From NCBI RefSeq assembly GCF_006716745.1, contig NZ_VFPP01000001.1, positions 1,674,001-1,738,000 of the forward strand: a stretch of 64,000 bases of DNA, read 5' to 3'. This document shows positions 62,991 to 64,000 of the stretch, piece by piece; within the stretch, counting starts at the first letter, position 1, and every line of letters starts with the position of its first letter. The position numbers and the translations under genes are program-made. Below the pieces are notes generated by a model. The model was not told the DNA's origin and made no database searches. It saw nothing but the letters and a program-made list of their open reading frames with translations. This DNA comes from Saccharothrix saharensis. GTDB lineage: Bacteria > Actinomycetota > Actinomycetes > Mycobacteriales > Pseudonocardiaceae.

Positions 62991-64000
62991 GGTCGCGGTA
63001 GAGGTCGAGGTGCCGCCGCGCGCACACGTGCGGCGCGAACCGCTCGCGGGCCCGTTCGGCGAGCGACAGCCCGATCCGGGCCGGGTCGGGCTCGGCGAAC
63101 AGCGCGCGCAACCGGGCGGCCAACTGGTCGACGTCGCCCGGCTCGGCGAGCGCACCGGCCGAGCCCACCGGCCCGAGCATGTCGGCGACCCCGCCGGTGT
63201 CCGTCGCCACCACGGGCTTGCCCGCCGCCATCGCCTCGGCCACCACCAGCGGCTGCTGCTCCATCGTGGACGGCAGCACGAGCGCGTCGTGGTGCCGCAG
63301 CAGCTCTGGCACGTCGGCCCGGAAGCCGAGGAACTCGACCCGCCCGCCCAACGCGCCCGCCAACGCCTCGGCCCGCGCCCGCTCCGGCCCGTCACCCACC
63401 ACGGTCAACGTGGCGTCCGCCGGCATCACGCCCGGCAGCGCCAACGCCGCCAGCAGCGCCGCCAACCCCTTGCGCTCCACCAGCAACCCCACGAACACCA
63501 ACCGCCGCACGGGCCCGACGGGCGGCTGCACGTGCGCGGGTTCCACGCAGTTGTCGATGTGCGCCAACCGGGTGGCGGGCACCCGCAACCGGGCCGACAG
63601 GAACCGCCCCATCGCCGGCGCGGGCACGACCGTGCGGTGCACGGCCCGCGCCACCACGGCGTCCGCCGCGAGCACGGTCCGCGTGTACGCCGACGGCGGC
63701 ACGGCCCGCGGCACGCCCCGGAACCACTCCTCCCCCACGTCGTCCGGCACGCCGTGGTAGGTCTGGAGCACCTTGTGCCGCCACCGCAGCCCGGCGCTGA
63801 CCAGCCCGGCCCGCCGGTCCTGCGCGTGCACCACGTCCGGCCGCCACGCCCGCACCAGCGCCCGCGCCCGCCGCCCGGCCCGGACGTCCGCCTTGTCGCC
63901 CACCTCGACGACCTCGTGGTGCCCGGCCAGCACGTCCGCGCCCCGTCGCGGCACCGGCCCGAACACGCGCACGTCCGCCTCACCGGACGCGATCAGCGCC
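62962..64000 (-). CDS. Glycosyltransferase family 4, N-terminus off the window
   Basis: The frame stays open to the right edge (codons from 63999), so at least 346 residues are visible and the N-terminus is missing. GT-B features are VQPPVGPVRRLVFVGLLVERKG, LTVVGDGPERARAEALAGAL, FLGFRADVPELLRHHDALVL, and the EX7E motif in PSTMEQQPLVVAEAM. It probably adds one sugar of the repeat unit. It is convergent with the GHL15 gene, and it shows that the polysaccharide locus continues to the right. Confidence 0.93.
   Translation of the reverse strand, partial: ALIASGEADVRVFGPVPRRGADVLAGHHEVVEVGDKADVRAGRRARALVRAWRPDVVHAQDRRAGLVSAGLRWRHKVLQTYHGVPDDVGEEWFRGVPRAVPPSAYTRTVLAADAVVARAVHRTVVPAPAMGRFLSARLRVPATRLAHIDNCVEPAHVQPPVGPVRRLVFVGLLVERKGLAALLAALALPGVMPADATLTVVGDGPERARAEALAGALGGRVEFLGFRADVPELLRHHDALVLPSTMEQQPLVVAEAMAAGKPVVATDTGGVADMLGPVGSAGALAEPGDVDQLAARLRALFAEPDPARIGLSLAERARERFAPHVCARRHLDLYRDLMGWDSATT

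Overview
The window is very GC-rich, with strong G/C bias at third codon positions, many GTG starts and one likely TTG start, GTGA/ATGA-coupled genes, and families typical of filamentous actinobacteria: a subtilisin-inhibitor-like protein, partner-switching anti-sigma proteins, mycothiol-dependent isomerase-type proteins, a GH64 glucanase and TANNNT promoters set directly on start codons. I infer an actinomycete, probably Pseudonocardiaceae (Saccharothrix/Actinosynnema/Lentzea-like). That placement rests on gene style and was not checked by a database search. I see no rRNA, tRNA, CRISPR array, insertion sequence or phage structural module.

Layout. 1-3.0 kb: end of an SDR oxidoreductase, a secreted SSI-type protease inhibitor, and a three-gene membrane/stress operon (linker protein, holin-X-like, DUF3618). 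3.1-8.4 kb: a protocatechuate branch operon read leftwards, pcaI-pcaJ-pcaH-pcaG-pcaB-pcaD-pcaC, tightly coupled, without pcaF or a regulator. 8.7-9.7 kb: a coding remnant and a maleylpyruvate-isomerase-family gene broken by one amber codon. 9.8-18.2 kb: a stress-signalling block with a SpoIIE-type phosphatase, a 1490-residue hybrid histidine kinase carrying an exact 92-residue HAMP array, a STAS antagonist, an anti-sigma ATPase and small stress-type proteins. 18.3-22.4 kb: a gene graveyard (MFS transporter, asparagine synthase, an unknown gene, a thymidylate-kinase-like gene and a frameshifted cell-wall peptidase).

22.5-26.3 kb holds pirin, an APH(6)-type kinase with a YnfA membrane protein, and a methyltransferase-TetR pair with a tandem operator. 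26.7-31.4 kb holds a small secreted acidic protein, an HTH-NB-ARC-TPR STAND protein, and a membrane-anchored solute-binding protein that has no ABC transporter beside it. 31.5-34.9 kb is phosphoketolase plus acetate kinase, a phosphoketolase bypass. 35.3-43.4 kb has a CtpE-like P-type ATPase, a DinB protein, a phosphodiesterase/pyrophosphatase and a Ski2-type helicase with a zinc ribbon. 43.4-49.3 kb has an acyltransferase-SGNH membrane protein, an acetoacetate-decarboxylase-family protein, a class V PLP enzyme and a secreted GH64 beta-1,3-glucanase with a lectin domain under a CebR-like operator. 49.7-56.4 kb has hydrolases, a small acidic stress-type protein, a terpenoid-cyclase-fold protein, a MocR regulator with a direct-repeat operator and its divergent hydrolase, a soluble Ser/Thr kinase and a secreted lysyl oxidase. 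56.5-64 kb is the start of an exopolysaccharide locus (UDP-GlcNAc 2-epimerase, FAD oxidoreductase, GT2, polyprenyl-phosphate sugar transferase, GHL15 hydrolase, GT4) that runs off the right edge.

Part 2 stresses the regulatory DNA (TetR, MocR, CebR-like, sigma-B-like and leaderless promoters), the density of decayed genes, the HAMP array, and the NB-ARC/solute-binding-protein pair as the best candidate for an uncharacterised system.
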